Of a DNA stretch of 64,000 bases, positions 1 through 12,460 are shown piece after piece (the stretch's first letter is position 1; every line of letters starts with the position of its first letter). Origin of the DNA: Musa acuminata AAA Group (Eukaryota > Streptophyta > Magnoliopsida > Zingiberales > Musaceae); assembly GCF_036884655.1 (NCBI RefSeq), contig NC_088327.1, positions 12,327,001-12,391,000 of the forward strand, read 5' to 3'. Made by a program: the position numbers and the translations under genes. The notes under the pieces are model-generated. The model did no database searches and was not told the origin of the DNA. It worked only from the letters and a program-made list of their open reading frames with translations.

Positions 1-976
1 AAGCCTCGGGCATGTGGTTGTTTGGTTTCTGCATGTGGGAAGGGAAGACTTTTCTTCCCATTTGGACTGAACAATCGTCAAGGAGTATTATTTTAAGGAA
101 TATGTTCAGGATAGCTGGGCAGAAGGTCTCACATCGTCATTAATCTTTTCATTTCAAGATCCAAATTCTATCTTGGATCGAGACAGAATACAAAGATGAA
201 TACTCGATCCTTGTACGTGGGTTTCTTAGTCACAGTCAAAGAGTCCAAGTTCCTTCTTCGATTTCCGGTCAAAGATGGAGCGAGCAATAGTTTTTGAATT
301 CTGGCCCAAGAATATGACATGAATGATGTGATATAACTACGAATCAAGCAGTGTTCTACGTCAGTGTGTGCTCCGTGAATCTGATAGGCCGTCACTGACA
401 ATAATGCAGCAGAGACTACGGAGCTTGATGAGGATGCTCGCTTGATGCTGCGGTCACTGTTGTGGCTGGAAGTTGTGGCCGCCGCTGATGAGCACGTCAT
501 CCATCATTGCTCATTGTGGCTCTCGCGGTCGACTCGGTAACTTATGCTTGTGGTGGACTAGCAGCTTTCATACCGAGAACGAAGTTTCTGATACATTCAC
601 TTTGCAGGAATTCTTCTTTCTCAGCCACACATTAATTCGATCTCCAGGCATAAACATAGTGCAGCTTTAATGGTTAGAGAGATCCAAACTACAGCCTCAT
701 TCTTCTCTCCAGAGCGAAACTTCCAAGCACGAGCTTGGACTAAGGCAGCCATGTCGATGACGAAGACTGACCAACTTGCCTTGGACCACTCCGTCGTCTG
801 CTGTGACGATACTTGTGGAAAGATCAAGACCTGTCCCCCTCTGTCTTCTACCTGCTTCTTCACCACAAGTCTTTCATTCAATAATTTAGGCCACCTGAAG
901 CAGACCACAAACTCCAGAGTGTTACTCTACTGAGATAGCTCGCTCTTTTCATCTGCAACGCAGGAAATCTCCTACC
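1..976. other. Upstream region of the polyol transporter gene
   Basis: I see no convincing coding exon here. Open frames on both strands are short and have no family resemblance. The last part (about 930-976) runs straight into the transporter start codon and is probably its 5' leader. The rest would hold the promoter, but I could not single out a clear TATA box. Confidence 0.4.
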
Positions 977-2572
977 ATGGCGCAGCCGGAGAAGCCTAAG
1001 AGGAACATGTATGCCTTGGGCTGCTCTTGCTTGGCTTCCATGACTTCGATCGTTTCGGGCTATGGTAGTCACTCTGATCTTCTCATGCTTTAACTGCTAA
1101 CGAGCTATAAAGTTCTCATGCACGAACTGCTATCATCTACAGACGTAGCAGTGATGAGCGGCGCCAACTTGTTCATCAAAAACGACCTGAAGATCGACGA
1201 CACCAAGATCGAGATCCTCGCCGGCATCATCAACGTGTACTCCATCATCGGCTCGATCGCGGCCGGGCGAACCTCCGACTGGATCGGCCGACGCTACACC
1301 ATGATCCTGGCGTGCGCCATCTTCTTCACCGGCGCCCTTGTGATGGCCCTCGCCCCGAATTACGCCATCCTGATGGCGGGTCGCTTCGTGGCCGGCGTCG
1401 GCGTCGGCTACGCCTTCATGATCGCCCCCGTGTACGCTGCAGAGGTGGCCCCCGCCTCCTCCCGCGGCTTCCTCACCTCCTTCCCCGAGGTCTTCATCAA
1501 CTTCGGCGTCCTCCTCGGCTATGTCTCCAACTTCGCCTTCGCCGGGCTCCCGGAGCACCTCAGCTGGCGCATGATGTTCGGCGTGGGCGCGGTGCCGCCC
1601 GTCTTCCTGGCCCTCGGCGTCCTCGCGATGCCGGAGTCGCCCCGGTGGCTCGTCATGCAAGGCCGGCTCGGCGAGGCCAAGGCGATCCTCGCGAAGACCT
1701 CCGACACGCCGGCGGAGGCGGAGCTGCGTCTCTCGGAGATCAAAGAAGCTGCCGGGATACCAGAAGGCGACGAGGTTGTGCCGGTGCCCGAGCGCAGCCA
1801 CGGGGAAGGCGTTTGGAAGGAGCTACTGATCACTCCGACGCCGCCGGTCCGCCGCACGCTTCTCGCCGCACTGGGGCTGCAATTCTTCCAGCAGGCCTCC
1901 GGCATTGACTCCGTCGTCCTCTACGGCCCCACCATATTCGAGAAGGCAGGGCTGAAGGGCAAGACCGAGCGGCTCGGCGCGACCGTGGCGGTCGGATTCA
2001 CCAAGACATCGTTTATACTCGTCGCCACGTTCCTCCTGGACCGCGTCGGGCGGCGGCCGCTGCTGCTGAGCAGCGCCGCAGGAATGATCGCTTCTCTGAT
2101 CACCTTGGCGTCGGTGCTGCTGACCATCGACCACCACCCCGGCGAGAAGCTGACGTGGGCGGTGGCGCTCTGCATCGCCACGGTGCTGACGTTCGTGGGC
2201 TCGTTCTCGATCGGCCTCGGACCGATAGCGTGGGTGTACAGCTCGGAGATCTTCCCCCTGAGGCTGAGGGCGCAGGGAGCGAGCCTGGGGGCGTCCATGA
2301 ACAGGTTGATGAGCGGGGCCGTGACCATGTCGTTCCTGTCACTCTACAAGGCCATTAGCATATCGGGGAGCTTCTACCTGTACGCCGGCATCGCGGCTGC
2401 CGGTTGGGTCTTCTTCTACGTGTTCTTGCCGGAGACAAGGGGGAGGAACTTGGAGGAGATGGAGGAGCTCTTTGGGAAAGCATCAAAGAGTAGGGAGAAG
2501 GCGGAGGAGAAGGGAGGAATTGAGCTGGTAAAGGGGGATGGAGGTGAAAGCCATGATGGCAGGAAGGATTAA
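977..2572 (+). CDS. Polyol/monosaccharide transporter (PLT/PMT family, sugar porter MFS)
   Basis: This is a plasma-membrane proton symporter for linear polyols and monosaccharides, judged by family. It has two exons, 977-1064 and 1143-2572, with a 78-bp GT-AG intron; together they give 505 residues, normal for the family. Exon 1 supplies the N-terminus MAQPEKPKRNMYALGCSCLA and the codon of an Asp is split by the intron (GYD/VAVMSGA). Sugar-porter signatures are all present: a DWIGRR loop, PESPRWL at the end of helix 6, QQASGIDSVVLYGP in helix 7, DRVGRRPLL, and PETRGRNLEEME after helix 12. About twelve hydrophobic segments are visible. The Met at 1118 lies inside the intron and is not the start, because only exon 1 restores helix 1. 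Codon use is very GC-rich. Substrate specificity within the family cannot be read from the sequence. Confidence 0.93.
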
Positions 2573-2940
2573 AGTAGCAATATTAATGGCCACTGTGAAA
2601 AGATTACTCATTTCAATCGTAATATGGCTTGAAGTGGTACTTAATTGTTGCACTCATTAATACCAATCAATACTACGTTACTGAATTAAAATGCTATCCG
2701 GATATAATGTATTATCCTTATAATCGTATGTTTCGTATATTCTCATAATATATGTTAGTGAACAAATGCACCGTGGCTGGTGAGTCAGCATGGCCTGATC
2801 CACGAGTCGATGTCGGGAGTCTTCCGTCAATCGAGCTAGATGTTGAGGTCGACCGGGCCCTCGCGATAGGGTGCTGATCAGCATTCCTTGGTGTGTCGAT
2901 CCGTGCGCCGTGTATGTCGAGCTGCGTCTCTCCTTCTCTA

Positions 2941-3160
2941 GGGTGGTTGGCAGCTCGTCTTCATAAGGTGGCCATGCCCTCGGGAAGGGGTGCTGGTTGC
3001 CATTGGTCGGGATCCGAGCCGACTCACTGCTCTCCTTCGTGCACTGGATGGTGATTCCCGGGTGGTTGGCAGTTCGTCTTCGTGAGGTGGCCGCACCCTC
3101 GGGAAGGAGTGTTGGTTGGCGTTGATCGGGATCTGGGCCGATTGGTTGCTCTCCTTCGTC
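2941..3160. repeat. Two-copy tandem repeat, period 119 bp
   Basis: Copy 1 starts at 2941 and copy 2 at 3060, both with GGGTGGTTGGCAG(C/T)TCGTCTTC. Further along, both have CCCTCGGGAAGG and CTCTCCTTCGT. Copies differ at scattered positions, so the duplication is not recent. It lies inside the solo-LTR candidate. Confidence 0.7.
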
Positions 3161-3335
3161 GAGACGCTCGCGAGTCGTGGACGATCGCTTTCCTATAAAA
3201 ATGGCCCTCATCGAGTGATTCTTGACGACGCCCCTCCGACGAGCAAGTCAGTCAAGTGATCAATTGATTTTTTACCTCCTTTGGCAAGATGTTGGTCAGA
3301 GGTCGTGGGTCGGTCATACGCGGGTTGGCATGGTG

Positions 3336-3545
3336 GACGTGCCGAGCAGTGCCTTAGTGCGGATTCTGACTTGGCATGTCTTGGGGGTGACGCTATCTCG
3401 GGGTTCCTGAGGCGTGACGTGCCGAGCAGTGCTTTAGTACGGATTCTGACTCGGCGTATCTTGGGGGCGGCGCCGTCTCAGAGTTCCCGAGGCATGACGT
3501 GCGGAGCAGTGCCTTAGTACGGATTCTGACATAGCGTGTCTTGGG
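3336..3545. repeat. Three-copy tandem repeat, period 80 bp
   Basis: Copies start at 3336, 3416 and 3496 with GACGTGC(C/G)GAGCAGTGC. Each continues with a CGGATTCTGAC and a TCTTGGGG block; the third is cut short. The constant 80-bp spacing shows directly in the sequence. It sits in the 3' part of the solo-LTR candidate. Confidence 0.75.
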
Positions 3546-3565
3546 GCCCAAAATATGCCGTATCA

Positions 3566-5953
3566 ATATCCATCTAGAAAATTCAGATTATTTAAGACTA
3601 ATAATTATTGGTGGCATTAACTAATTTGAGCCTAATAATATTTAAATACAGATAATTTCTTTAATAATTTAATAATCATAGAGAACCTCTTAATAGCATT
3701 AATGTGATCGAGAGTTCCTTGGATCCATAACCGGTGATTACAATGAACGATGGCCCATGAATGAGCCTAACAGTGAGAGATGGTTGAATGTGTAACGTTA
3801 ATAGAAGGGTGAATTTTCGGAAAAGCCCCTCTGAAATATCTCTCAGACAAAATAGATTATGTCATATGCATCAGTCCTTTGAATAAATTGATCACCTAAG
3901 TCAAATCGATTCGAAACTTTAAATAAATATTTTAAATAAATATTTTTATTAGCTTAAGAAGAAGAACAATGGACACTTTTATATCAGTTATTCCATATAA
4001 ATTATATTATATATGCAAAAATATGATTTCAAATGAATAACTAAATAAGGGAGACATGATCTTAAATGCCCATTATAATTTTTTTTAAATACGTTTATAA
4101 TTATTATGGGAAGATATTATTGACATCATGATCAACCGTTTTGGCTTATGTGAATAAGGATGTCTAAGGTGTTATCCTAGCACTGGCTATTGGGATGTTG
4201 GTACCTCGTTGGGTTAAATCTCGATGGGTGCTAGTGATGGTGGAGCTGGGAATTACAATTGAGGTAATGACAAAACCTATTAGGGCAACTAAGGCAAGAG
4301 TAAAGCAATAGTTTATATCATGCTTGTTAACATCTATACTTATTAGGTGAGGTTTAAGAACGTCTTGATAGAGAAGAATAAGTGACTTAAAGTCATCACT
4401 GGGGTTATGAAACCCAAGTCATTAAATAGATGTCAGTATCTTATTGGTGTTTGTGTCAAGGTGGATTCATTGATGTGTGAAAATAGTAGTTGTTGCCTCA
4501 ATTGAGTGAAAGTATTGTGGGTCAGGGGTAAAGCTTTTTCACTTGAGTATTTATTGAGAGAATCAATGGGCGAGCGTTCCTACGACATCGAGTCTTCCTT
4601 CTAACACCTAAAATGTTATGGGAAGATATCGTTGATGTCCTGATTAATTCAATATGGTTTTAGCTTATGAACACATAGATGTCCAAGGTGTGATCGAGGT
4701 GTCTTCGAGATGGAAACATCGAGTTCCTAAGATATCACTTGTATAAAGATTAAAGTCAAAAGAGTTTTCATGACTTAATCTCTTCGACGCTCAAATTAGT
4801 AACCCAAGGAGGATAAATGTGATCCGAAAATAATCTTTTTTGTAATTATATTAAAAATAAAAAAATTATATTTAGTAGTAAAGGGATAAAATATTTTGTG
4901 AAATATTTTTCGATATGACAACCTTTAACTACTTCAAGCTCAATTCGATCTTTTAATTATACAGGTGAGTAGAGAGTCTACGACCGATGAGAGATAACTT
5001 TGGTCTTATTCTTCTAGCCTGTATACTAAGATTACATGTTGAACGAAGATTATTCGACAATATCTACCCTATTAATAATACTTTTTTAAATAACCATAAG
5101 CCTCTTTAAAAATATTGTAACTAAGAATTTGGAAAGTTCAATCAAACTATTCATTTCATATTGATCGATCTGTAGAAAGAAAAATTATAATTATGTCTTA
5201 TCAAGAGTATATTAAACATCCGAAAAAAAGGGACACGTTTTCAAGAAGAAAAAGCCCAAATAAAAAGGGGCACGTTCTCGAAAAGCCCAATATAAAAAAA
5301 GCGGCACATTTTCCTGCGAATTCGCCTTAATAATATAAATGTAAAACGAGGAGGCCTTTCATATTTAATATGAATTTACGTAAACGAGGCTCGCACACGT
5401 GGACCTGGTGAACTTTCACGGGCTGTGATCACCCCTGCAAGATCCCCGTACGACCCACGGGATGGAGAGAAACACACGTAGGATTTGCAGAGGCCGACGC
5501 CACCCTGTAGAGTTCTTTTTCACTGCTGATCTCAGCTCGAACTGCGTGACAGGACCCGAGAAAGCAATCAGGAATCCACCTTCCGTTCCTCGTTCAGCTT
5601 CTCCCAACGAGTCCACGAGGTGAGCGAGTTGTTGGTAGTACGCACAGCCTCCCTCCCCTCCGACACGACATCGAGCGGCCATTCTTCCTTTTCCTGCGGG
5701 CAACATAACCAAGGAGATTGGTTCGACCCTCTCTTTTATCTTCTTCTCCTCCAATTCTTCCCGGATCGGATCGCGTTTCCGGGTAGTAGGTCCGACCGTC
5801 AACGTTCCGGCGCCCTTCTCTCCATGCTTCCTTCGTCAGGTCGTAGCGGCTCAGATCGTCATTGACATCCTACTCACTCGCTGAAGCCTGAAGGATCACT
5901 TCTCCGCGAGTCGTGCGGAGTCCACAAAAGAGGCGGCGACAGAGGGCGAGAAA
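3566..5953. other. Intergenic, AT-rich, probable transposon debris
   Basis: No gene is seen. A diverged direct repeat starts at 4106 and again at 4618 (ATGGGAAGATAT, then GCTTATG and GATGTC(T/C)AAGGTGT), about 512 bp apart, which looks like old retroelement debris. From about 5400 the GC content rises. 5600-5953 is probably the 5' untranslated first exon of the next gene, ending in GAAAATG/GTAATT. Confidence 0.4.
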
Positions 5954-8900
5954 ATGGTAATTTCACCATCGAGCACCAATTCATCTCTTTCTACCTATCG
6001 ATTTCTTTTTCTATTGAGGTATCTAAACCTTTAATTTCTCCTTGCTCTTTTATGTGGACAAGATTAATTGTTGTTGTTGTTGTTGTTGCTGCTGCTGCTT
6101 TATCTTGTGGCGTTGGCCTCCAGAATCTTTCTTCTTGGTGGTTGTAAGGCTCTTTTGGTGGAAAAGAAGGGAACTTGTAAGAGCTGATTTTGTTGTTGGC
6201 GTTGTATGTTATTTGCAGGCGATGGCTGATGATGTCACACGGGTCCTCAAACCTCCTTCACTGGTTAGGATTTCGGTTCTTAGAAGTTTGTACATTCCAA
6301 TACCTAAGTTCGTCTATTTTGGCATTAAATTTTTTTTTAAAATGAAAGATATTTTCATTATATTCAATGACGTACATGACGTTCGCACATGAACTCGAAC
6401 TTGAAACCTATCACTTGTACAACGATACACTAATCAATTCGGATGCCTCGACAAAGATAAAATTCTAATCTTGTTATGCCTAAGTTGTGGTGTTGCAATT
6501 AATTTTCTGGGACCTGATTGCTTGCTGCCTTGATATTTATTTCACTAAACTTGTCTTTGTTAAGATTATGAGCAGACAAGGTTACCACATTAGTATCTGT
6601 CAATTCTCTAGCAATTCCCAAAGCTTGTTAGTTGCTTTGACTCATTTAGTTACTTGGACAGGTGATTTTTATCTCTAACGAGTGGTTTTGGCAAATTTTT
6701 GGGAACCCTGTTTTTTCTGACAAAGAAAATTTTGACAGGTCGCTGCTGAATTCAAGTACACTACATAGAATCAACAAACTACTACTCAAATGACAAGTTT
6801 TGTCCGTTAGTGGTCGATAGATTACAGAATTGATGAACACTTGTTCTTATCTTGTTAAGTTTAGGAAGCTTGTAATTGTGTGCTGCTCCTACTCGGTCGA
6901 TCTTTACGTAATCATCACTCCTCTCAGTCACATCACAGTTCTAAATGTGGTCAAAATTTTAATCCTTTACTGAACTTGTTCAAAGTTGGATAACTGAATC
7001 GCCTTAGAATTTTTCTAATGAAAATGATTACCTCTTTGGTATTATAACTCTTTCATTTCTCCCTTGTGTTGTGTGAAACAGAAGTTACATTGACGTATTT
7101 CTATTTTGATTCTATCCTTCTGATGTTAGTTTGTTTATTTATTTTACAGGAGAATCTGATCTGTGTTTCTTTGCTTCTCTTTCGCTCTTGGCAGAAATTG
7201 AACGCATCCATTATTTTGAAGTTAATACTGGTCTTTTGCTGGTATTTAATGCATCTGCTGGTCTGTCTCGTGCATATAATGGCCTCTCTGAAAAAATGGC
7301 TGCTTTCCTACATCATTTCATTTGGACTGCTAAGCAAGTATCAAAATCTTCAGTTGGACATGCTTAACTGTCTAGCTGTTGTGGTTGATAGTGAAGAAGC
7401 CACAGATACAAGAAAGATCAAGCATCTTTTGTGCTGGTTATTAACTATGGATATCAAATATATCACTCTTTATGACATGCAAGGTAAGTATTAAACCATA
7501 TTAAACAAAAGGCAGAACTTGTCTCTCCTACATTTGTTGTTACTGATTGTCTTTGCAAACTTAGATAGCATAGACATTCACATATATCAAACAAAATCTC
7601 CAAATGTCATCGTTTATAGTATTTATGATACTTACTGTCATTAATAATGATATCAAGGTTTGCTGAAGAAGACTCTCGGAAATGATTTAATGAGCTTGAC
7701 AAAAACAAGTACCAGATCATGCGCTGTAAGTTGCAGATTAGATTCTTCTGATTCTCAATTTGTTGCATAGAATACACAGTACTTGTCCTTGGTCGTATAC
7801 ATCTGTGATGTAGATTTCTTATTGAACATGTAGGTTGATGACGTAAAGACGATGGCTTCAGTTTTTCAGATGGAAAAGATGACAGTAGAGATACTTTCTT
7901 TATCTGATGGTAAAGAAGGAATTGCTAAAGCAGCTAGCTTCCTGTGTTCAAAGTATATGAAAGATGATTCTGTAAGCTGCAACAAGTCAGAACCAGCCTT
8001 CACAGAATCTGATGTAGCAAATGCTCTAAATGCAGTAGGTATGCATTTCCACATAGTACATTCGGGTTATATGGCAGTCTCAATCCCTCCCTATTCTTTC
8101 TTAGTTTATTCATCATCTTTTGTGTTGCCGTGACATTAGTTAAACTTGGTCTTTCTGCTTAGGTTATTGCGGACCTGAACCTCAGCTTCTTCTCATATAT
8201 GGACCAGCTAGATGTCATTTAGGATTTCCTCCATGGAGATTAACCTACACAGAGATCGTGTAAGTTCCAATGTTCCATTGACATGGAAACAAAACTGTGT
8301 TCTATGCTAGGCTTCTGATATGACCATGAGTTGATGTTGAAGCAATAAATTTTTTTTATTTGTATTTCTATGATCAGAAAAACAACCTCTTTGCTTAGAG
8401 GGAGTAATGCTACTCTCTTCTGACCCCTCGAGCATTGTATTCACCCCTAATCCATTTCTGTGATCAGAACAATTTGATACCTTTTATAATTTCATTAGGT
8501 GCAGCGATAGACCCAAAACAATTGGAGATTAATAATGATATTACACATTTACCAATATGCATACTCTACTCAATCTCTTGGTTCCCTGTTGAATTGATTG
8601 GTCATGTTACTCGTACAAAATTAATTCTCATCGAGCCTCTGCAATTTCCTTCCTTAAGCTGTAGAGTTTGTACATTGTGCACCATGTTCCATCTTTTGTA
8701 CTTGCATTTCATCAGGTACATGGCATATTCATTCTAGTTATACTGTTCAAAAGAAGAAAAAGTAGAATAAATATCCTTAGTACGTTTAAACATATTCATA
8801 TATGAAGTTCTATACACTTTTGTTCAGCTCTAGATGTTATTTGCAGAAATGCAATTTAGATGGGCTAACCAAGCAAAGTAGCAATGAATGATCATGGAAA

Positions 8901-9416
8901 ACATATGCAAGTTGAAGCATATGTTTTCCTGTAGTTCTCTGGTTTTCTGACTTCAAGCAGTCTGATTGTCCATTGTTTAGAACGTCAATAAAAAAGGCAA
9001 ACTCGAAAATAAAGTTCATCTTCTTAACCTGATCTTGCACTCTGCATATGCACAAAGACAGAAAGATCCCATGTGGAATAAACTCTGAAGCTCACAAACA
9101 TTAGGGCTCTTTTTGGTTAATTATTGCGATCAGCATTTTTTTTGTGACCTTGAATTGAGATACTTTTCTTTTCTATTTTGACTCGACTGTGTCTGAATTG
9201 TTTAGAGGTACATAAAAAGTGTGATGCATATTTCACTCACTGTTGTTGCTTTATTATCATGCGAAAGTTGCAACATTACATTATATCCACTGAACTGAGA
9301 ATTACTAACCTCTCTTTGTTTCCAGGCATATGGGTTCACTGAGATTCATGAACTATGGTGCTATTCTGAGGGAAATATACCAGTTTTCAAAGAAGCACCA
9401 AAACTACGGCACGTAA
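5954..9416 (+). CDS. LEW1: LEW1/NUS1-type dehydrodolichyl diphosphate synthase complex subunit
   Basis: This is the non-catalytic partner of cis-prenyltransferase, which makes dolichol on the ER for protein glycosylation. Coding exons are 5954-5956, 6219-6263, 7195-7483, 7658-7725, 7834-8038, 8163-8259 and 9326-9416, giving 265 residues, close to the plant family length. All joins keep frame with GT-AG borders. The N-terminal half has a membrane stretch (LKLILVFCWYLMHLLVCLV). Family blocks follow: YLAVVVDSEEA-like (here CLAVVVDSEEA), the WLLTMDIKYITLYD strand, LSLSDGKEGIAKAA, and LLLIYGPARCHLGFPPWRL followed by YTEIVHMGSL. The first coding exon would be just the ATG. If that Met is not used, the Met at 6222 gives 263 residues in the same frame. 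The C-terminus reads QNYGT. A TTG/CTG microsatellite (6068-6098) lies in intron 1. Confidence 0.88.
6068..6098. repeat. TTG/CTG trinucleotide microsatellite
   Basis: A run of TTG units passes into CTG units within the first intron of the LEW1-type gene. It creates a poly-Cys open frame that is not a protein. Confidence 0.85.
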
Positions 9417-10345
9417 TCATTCTGTTTGCATTTCTCAGGTAAATAAGCATGGAATAATACCATCCCTACCGCTTCATTTCAAGTGTTTATGGTTGCTAGT
9501 TATCATCACCATATTTTGTTGTGCTGCATAAACATAGGTTGCTGGTTCAGGACACATCTGTGTTACCCAATGCACTTGTGCACCAAATAACTACTTGGGA
9601 GAGACCTATTTTGCTTCTACTGTTTTTTCTTGTGCGAATTAATAATGCCCTTAAGTTGGTCCTCACCTGTAAAGAAAGGTGGAATAAGCATATGCTTCAG
9701 TTTCTTTGCTCTCTTGCCCATTAATAATGCCCTTGTTTAAAGAAAGCGCATTATTATGGTTGTGTTCTTATGGTGGAATAAGCATATGCTTCAGGCGAAT
9801 TAATAATGCCCTTGTGTGTTCTTATGGTTGTGTTGTAATAATGGCAAGCGCCACAGAGAAATAATAAATTATATATGAGTTCCCAAGAATGTTGGCAGCC
9901 TCTGCATTGCATCATGGCATGCTCATCAAAATTGGACAAAAGACTAACTTGTTGGTCATCAAAATTGGATTGGATTGAAGTTGTTGAGCTTAAATTGGCA
10001 ATGATATATTATGATTTGAGTTTGACACCGGTGTCAAGGTAGGTCACTTGATATCAATTGTCATGATCCGACTTGATAGAATACTTGATCTAATAGTTTT
10101 GTTGAATCTGATTCTAAAGCATACATTGAATCCATGAACCATAGTGGGTCCAAAGATTGACCCAGTTCTCACACCAGGTTTGTCTGAGCAACGGCTGAAT
10201 TGGCTACTTACTCTTGCATTGAAAGATGCAGTACAAAAGAACAGTCTCTACATTTATTACATTCAGATGAGCAAGTTTACAAGGCCAAAATGGCATTTTT
10301 TCTACCAGCCATGAGCAGAAAATTCAAAGGGATTTCAGCAACACT
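9417..10345. other. Spacer between convergent LEW1 and CASPL genes, with local duplications
   Basis: This should hold the 3' untranslated regions of the two convergent genes. TTAATAATGCCCTT occurs three times (near 9638, 9721 and 9799), and GGTGGAATAAGCATATGCTTCAG occurs at about 9678 and 9772, so the stretch 9634-9860 arose by local duplication with a period near 94 bp. No coding exon is seen. Confidence 0.5.
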
Positions 10346-12413
10346 TCACCAGCTTCCACTGTTCTGCTCTTTGGTTCTGCCATACAAGCGAAAGAGGTTG
10401 AAGGCAGACATGGAGGAAACAATCACCAGGCAGAGGCAGGCCAGGAAGGCACTCGCTATGCCCTCCCCTACCTGGGTGCAGAATTTCCCATACAGGTTGC
10501 ATAGTTTCATCCACTGCAGCTCCGCCTGGCCCGACTGGCCAAGCTCCGCTGCTTCCGCTGCTGCCGCGATCGCTGCCGATGCAACATACGCCAGTGCCTG
10601 AAGCAGAACGGTGCATCAGAACAGTTGGTACAGGACCATGTTGCAACAATTATGGAGCCACCTATGCTCCGTAAATCTAAATATCCGACGGTTAAGGAGC
10701 GACATGCACACAAGATGAGAATATTGCGATAGAGGTGTAAAGTCAATATATGTTTTCCTTTGTAAACTATTAGATGTTGCTACGATTTGAGGATAAAATG
10801 AGAAAGAATCGTTGAAGATGATATGAAAATGTACTATCGATACCTATACATGTTATAATTAGAACAAGTGAGATAATTAGTATTAAAACTGCATTGAAAG
10901 ATTAAAAAAAATCTGAAAAGGATTTACTAGAAAATGCTTTGTAAAGAGCTCAATGACATAAAAGATGCATGCAGCCGATTTCAAATAGTTGAGACACTAT
11001 AACTCGTTATAGTTGTAAGGATAAGTCATTAATAAAAAAAAAAAAAAAAAAACAGTGCTTTCCTTTGGGAACTCAACAAATTATTATCTGTGATCTGCCA
11101 GGTAAAAACACCAGCAGTCTTTAATAGCAGTAATGGGATGTAGTAGTACTGCAGTATTTATTGAATGCTGTCTTTTTCTTAAGATTATGATACAAGTGAA
11201 TTCTTTTGGATGAGTAGAAATTACACACAAATTAGATAAAAGCCATATGAGATGAGCTTGTAGTGCCTACATAGCCTCTGCCAATCTGTGTCACTCTTCA
11301 ATTTAAGGCTAAAATTTAAGATCCCAAATGATCATTCTGGTCTCTGTGCATGAATTCTTCCATACATGCATTGAAATTTGTGTCTAGTTTGGCATGTACA
11401 GATGATTCTGCAAGGGGTTGAGACACAAATTTGGAATCCATTGAAGAAAACTTGAAGCAGAGTTATATTTTGATGCCTTGGAAAATGTCCCTTTCTATCT
11501 GTAAAGGCTAGTATTTATGTCAATAAAAAAGAACAAAAAAATTCTCAATCAATCATTCATCAAAATTTGCACAACTTTCACAAGTTGTTCATAAGCTAGA
11601 ATAGGCTGATCACTGACCGAACAACTTTGGCCCAAGAAAGCCACTACCACCATACCTAGATGATCAGTTCTTTTGTCAATGATCCTATTTGATGCTATTA
11701 AAGATTTAGATTAATGCAACTGAAATTAATAATATGATTTCTTAAGCAACTCTTTGGAAAACCCTGTCCTGTAAAAGGACTAGTCATATAATTAGAACAA
11801 CAAAGGAGAACAAGTGTAATAGTTCAACAAGCTACCTGATCACAAGAGAAGATAGCCCAAGCCAAGGCCTTCTTGAGTAGAACACCCCCCTTAATGATGC
11901 TCACCACACACCTCACTCCCTGGACCAGACTGTAGCCTGCAGCTATCCCATTAGCAACCACCAAGAACCTGCCAGTCCAACCAAAACGTATTCAGTGATG
12001 TCAACTTTGTGCCATCATGAGAGAAGAATGCAAAGCAATGATGTGTGGTGAAGAGATTTGGAAGAAGAAAGAATGAAAGAGACACCATGAAGCAATCTGC
12101 AATGAAGTGAACCAGTCATGGCTACACAAGGACTAGGAGGAATGAGAAGAAGGACTTACACCAGAGCTTTCATGTCAGTGAATCTGGCCTTCTTCTCCAC
12201 CGAGAAGAACTCCCTAACCTGGGTAGCAGACCCTATCAGAGCAGCAGCAAGAACCCCAAGCCCACATATGGCACACCTCAGCACAACCTCAGCCACCTCC
12301 ATCCTCCTCCCCACAGCTCTCAACTTCCCACCCCCATAATACACAGGCACATTCCCTGGGCTCATCCCAACCTCTGGCCTCATCTCCTCACTCAGATTCT
12401 TGATAACGGACAA
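10346..12413 (-). CDS. CASP-like protein (CASPL, DUF588 family), subfamily 2 type
   Basis: This is a four-helix plasma-membrane protein related to Casparian strip membrane domain proteins. Exons on the minus strand are 12160-12413, 11836-11968 and 10346-10597, giving 212 residues; all borders are GT-AG and in phase. Helix 1 carries the conserved Arg ([15 protein letters not shown]). Helix 2 is [17 protein letters not shown]. Helix 3 has the conserved Asp in AIFSCDQALAYV. After it comes [20 protein letters not shown], a very typical CASPL2 extracellular block, then helix 4 and the short tail [10 protein letters not shown]. The start could instead be the second Met (codon 12381-12383, [10 protein letters not shown]), since a minus-strand TATA-like box lies only about 40 bp upstream of the first Met. 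Its exact role is not known from the sequence. Confidence 0.92.
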
Positions 12414-12453
12414 GACAAGAAGCTCAAGAAAACAGCAGCAACCTCTCCTCTCC

Positions 12454-12460
12454 GTTTATA
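12454..12460 (-). promoter_or_regulatory. TATA-like box of the CASPL gene
   Basis: Read on the minus strand the sequence is GGTATAAACGG. It is about 40 bp before the first Met of the CASPL gene. Position relative to a usual plant start site would leave a very short leader, which favours the second Met. Confidence 0.4.

Larger units (their letters stand above)
2753..3565. mobile_element. Candidate solo LTR of a retrotransposon
   Basis: An 813-bp GC-rich block interrupts AT-rich sequence. It begins TGTTAGTGAACAAATG and ends TATCA, so it has TG...CA ends. The flanking pentamers are ATATA and ATATC, a 4/5 match for a target duplication. A TATA-like CCTATAAAAATGG near 3193-3205 would suit an LTR promoter. 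It contains two internal tandem repeats (listed separately) and no coding domain, so a solo LTR is inferred rather than shown. Ends are uncertain. Confidence 0.4.

Noticed and set aside
6042..6392. Open frame with a run of ten cysteines
   Set aside because: The Cys run comes from the TTG/CTG microsatellite in an intron; only the end of the frame (MADDVTRVLKPPSL) is a real exon.
10200..10601. 133-residue plus-strand frame
   Set aside because: It is antisense to the last CASPL exon, whose protein is clearly recognisable.
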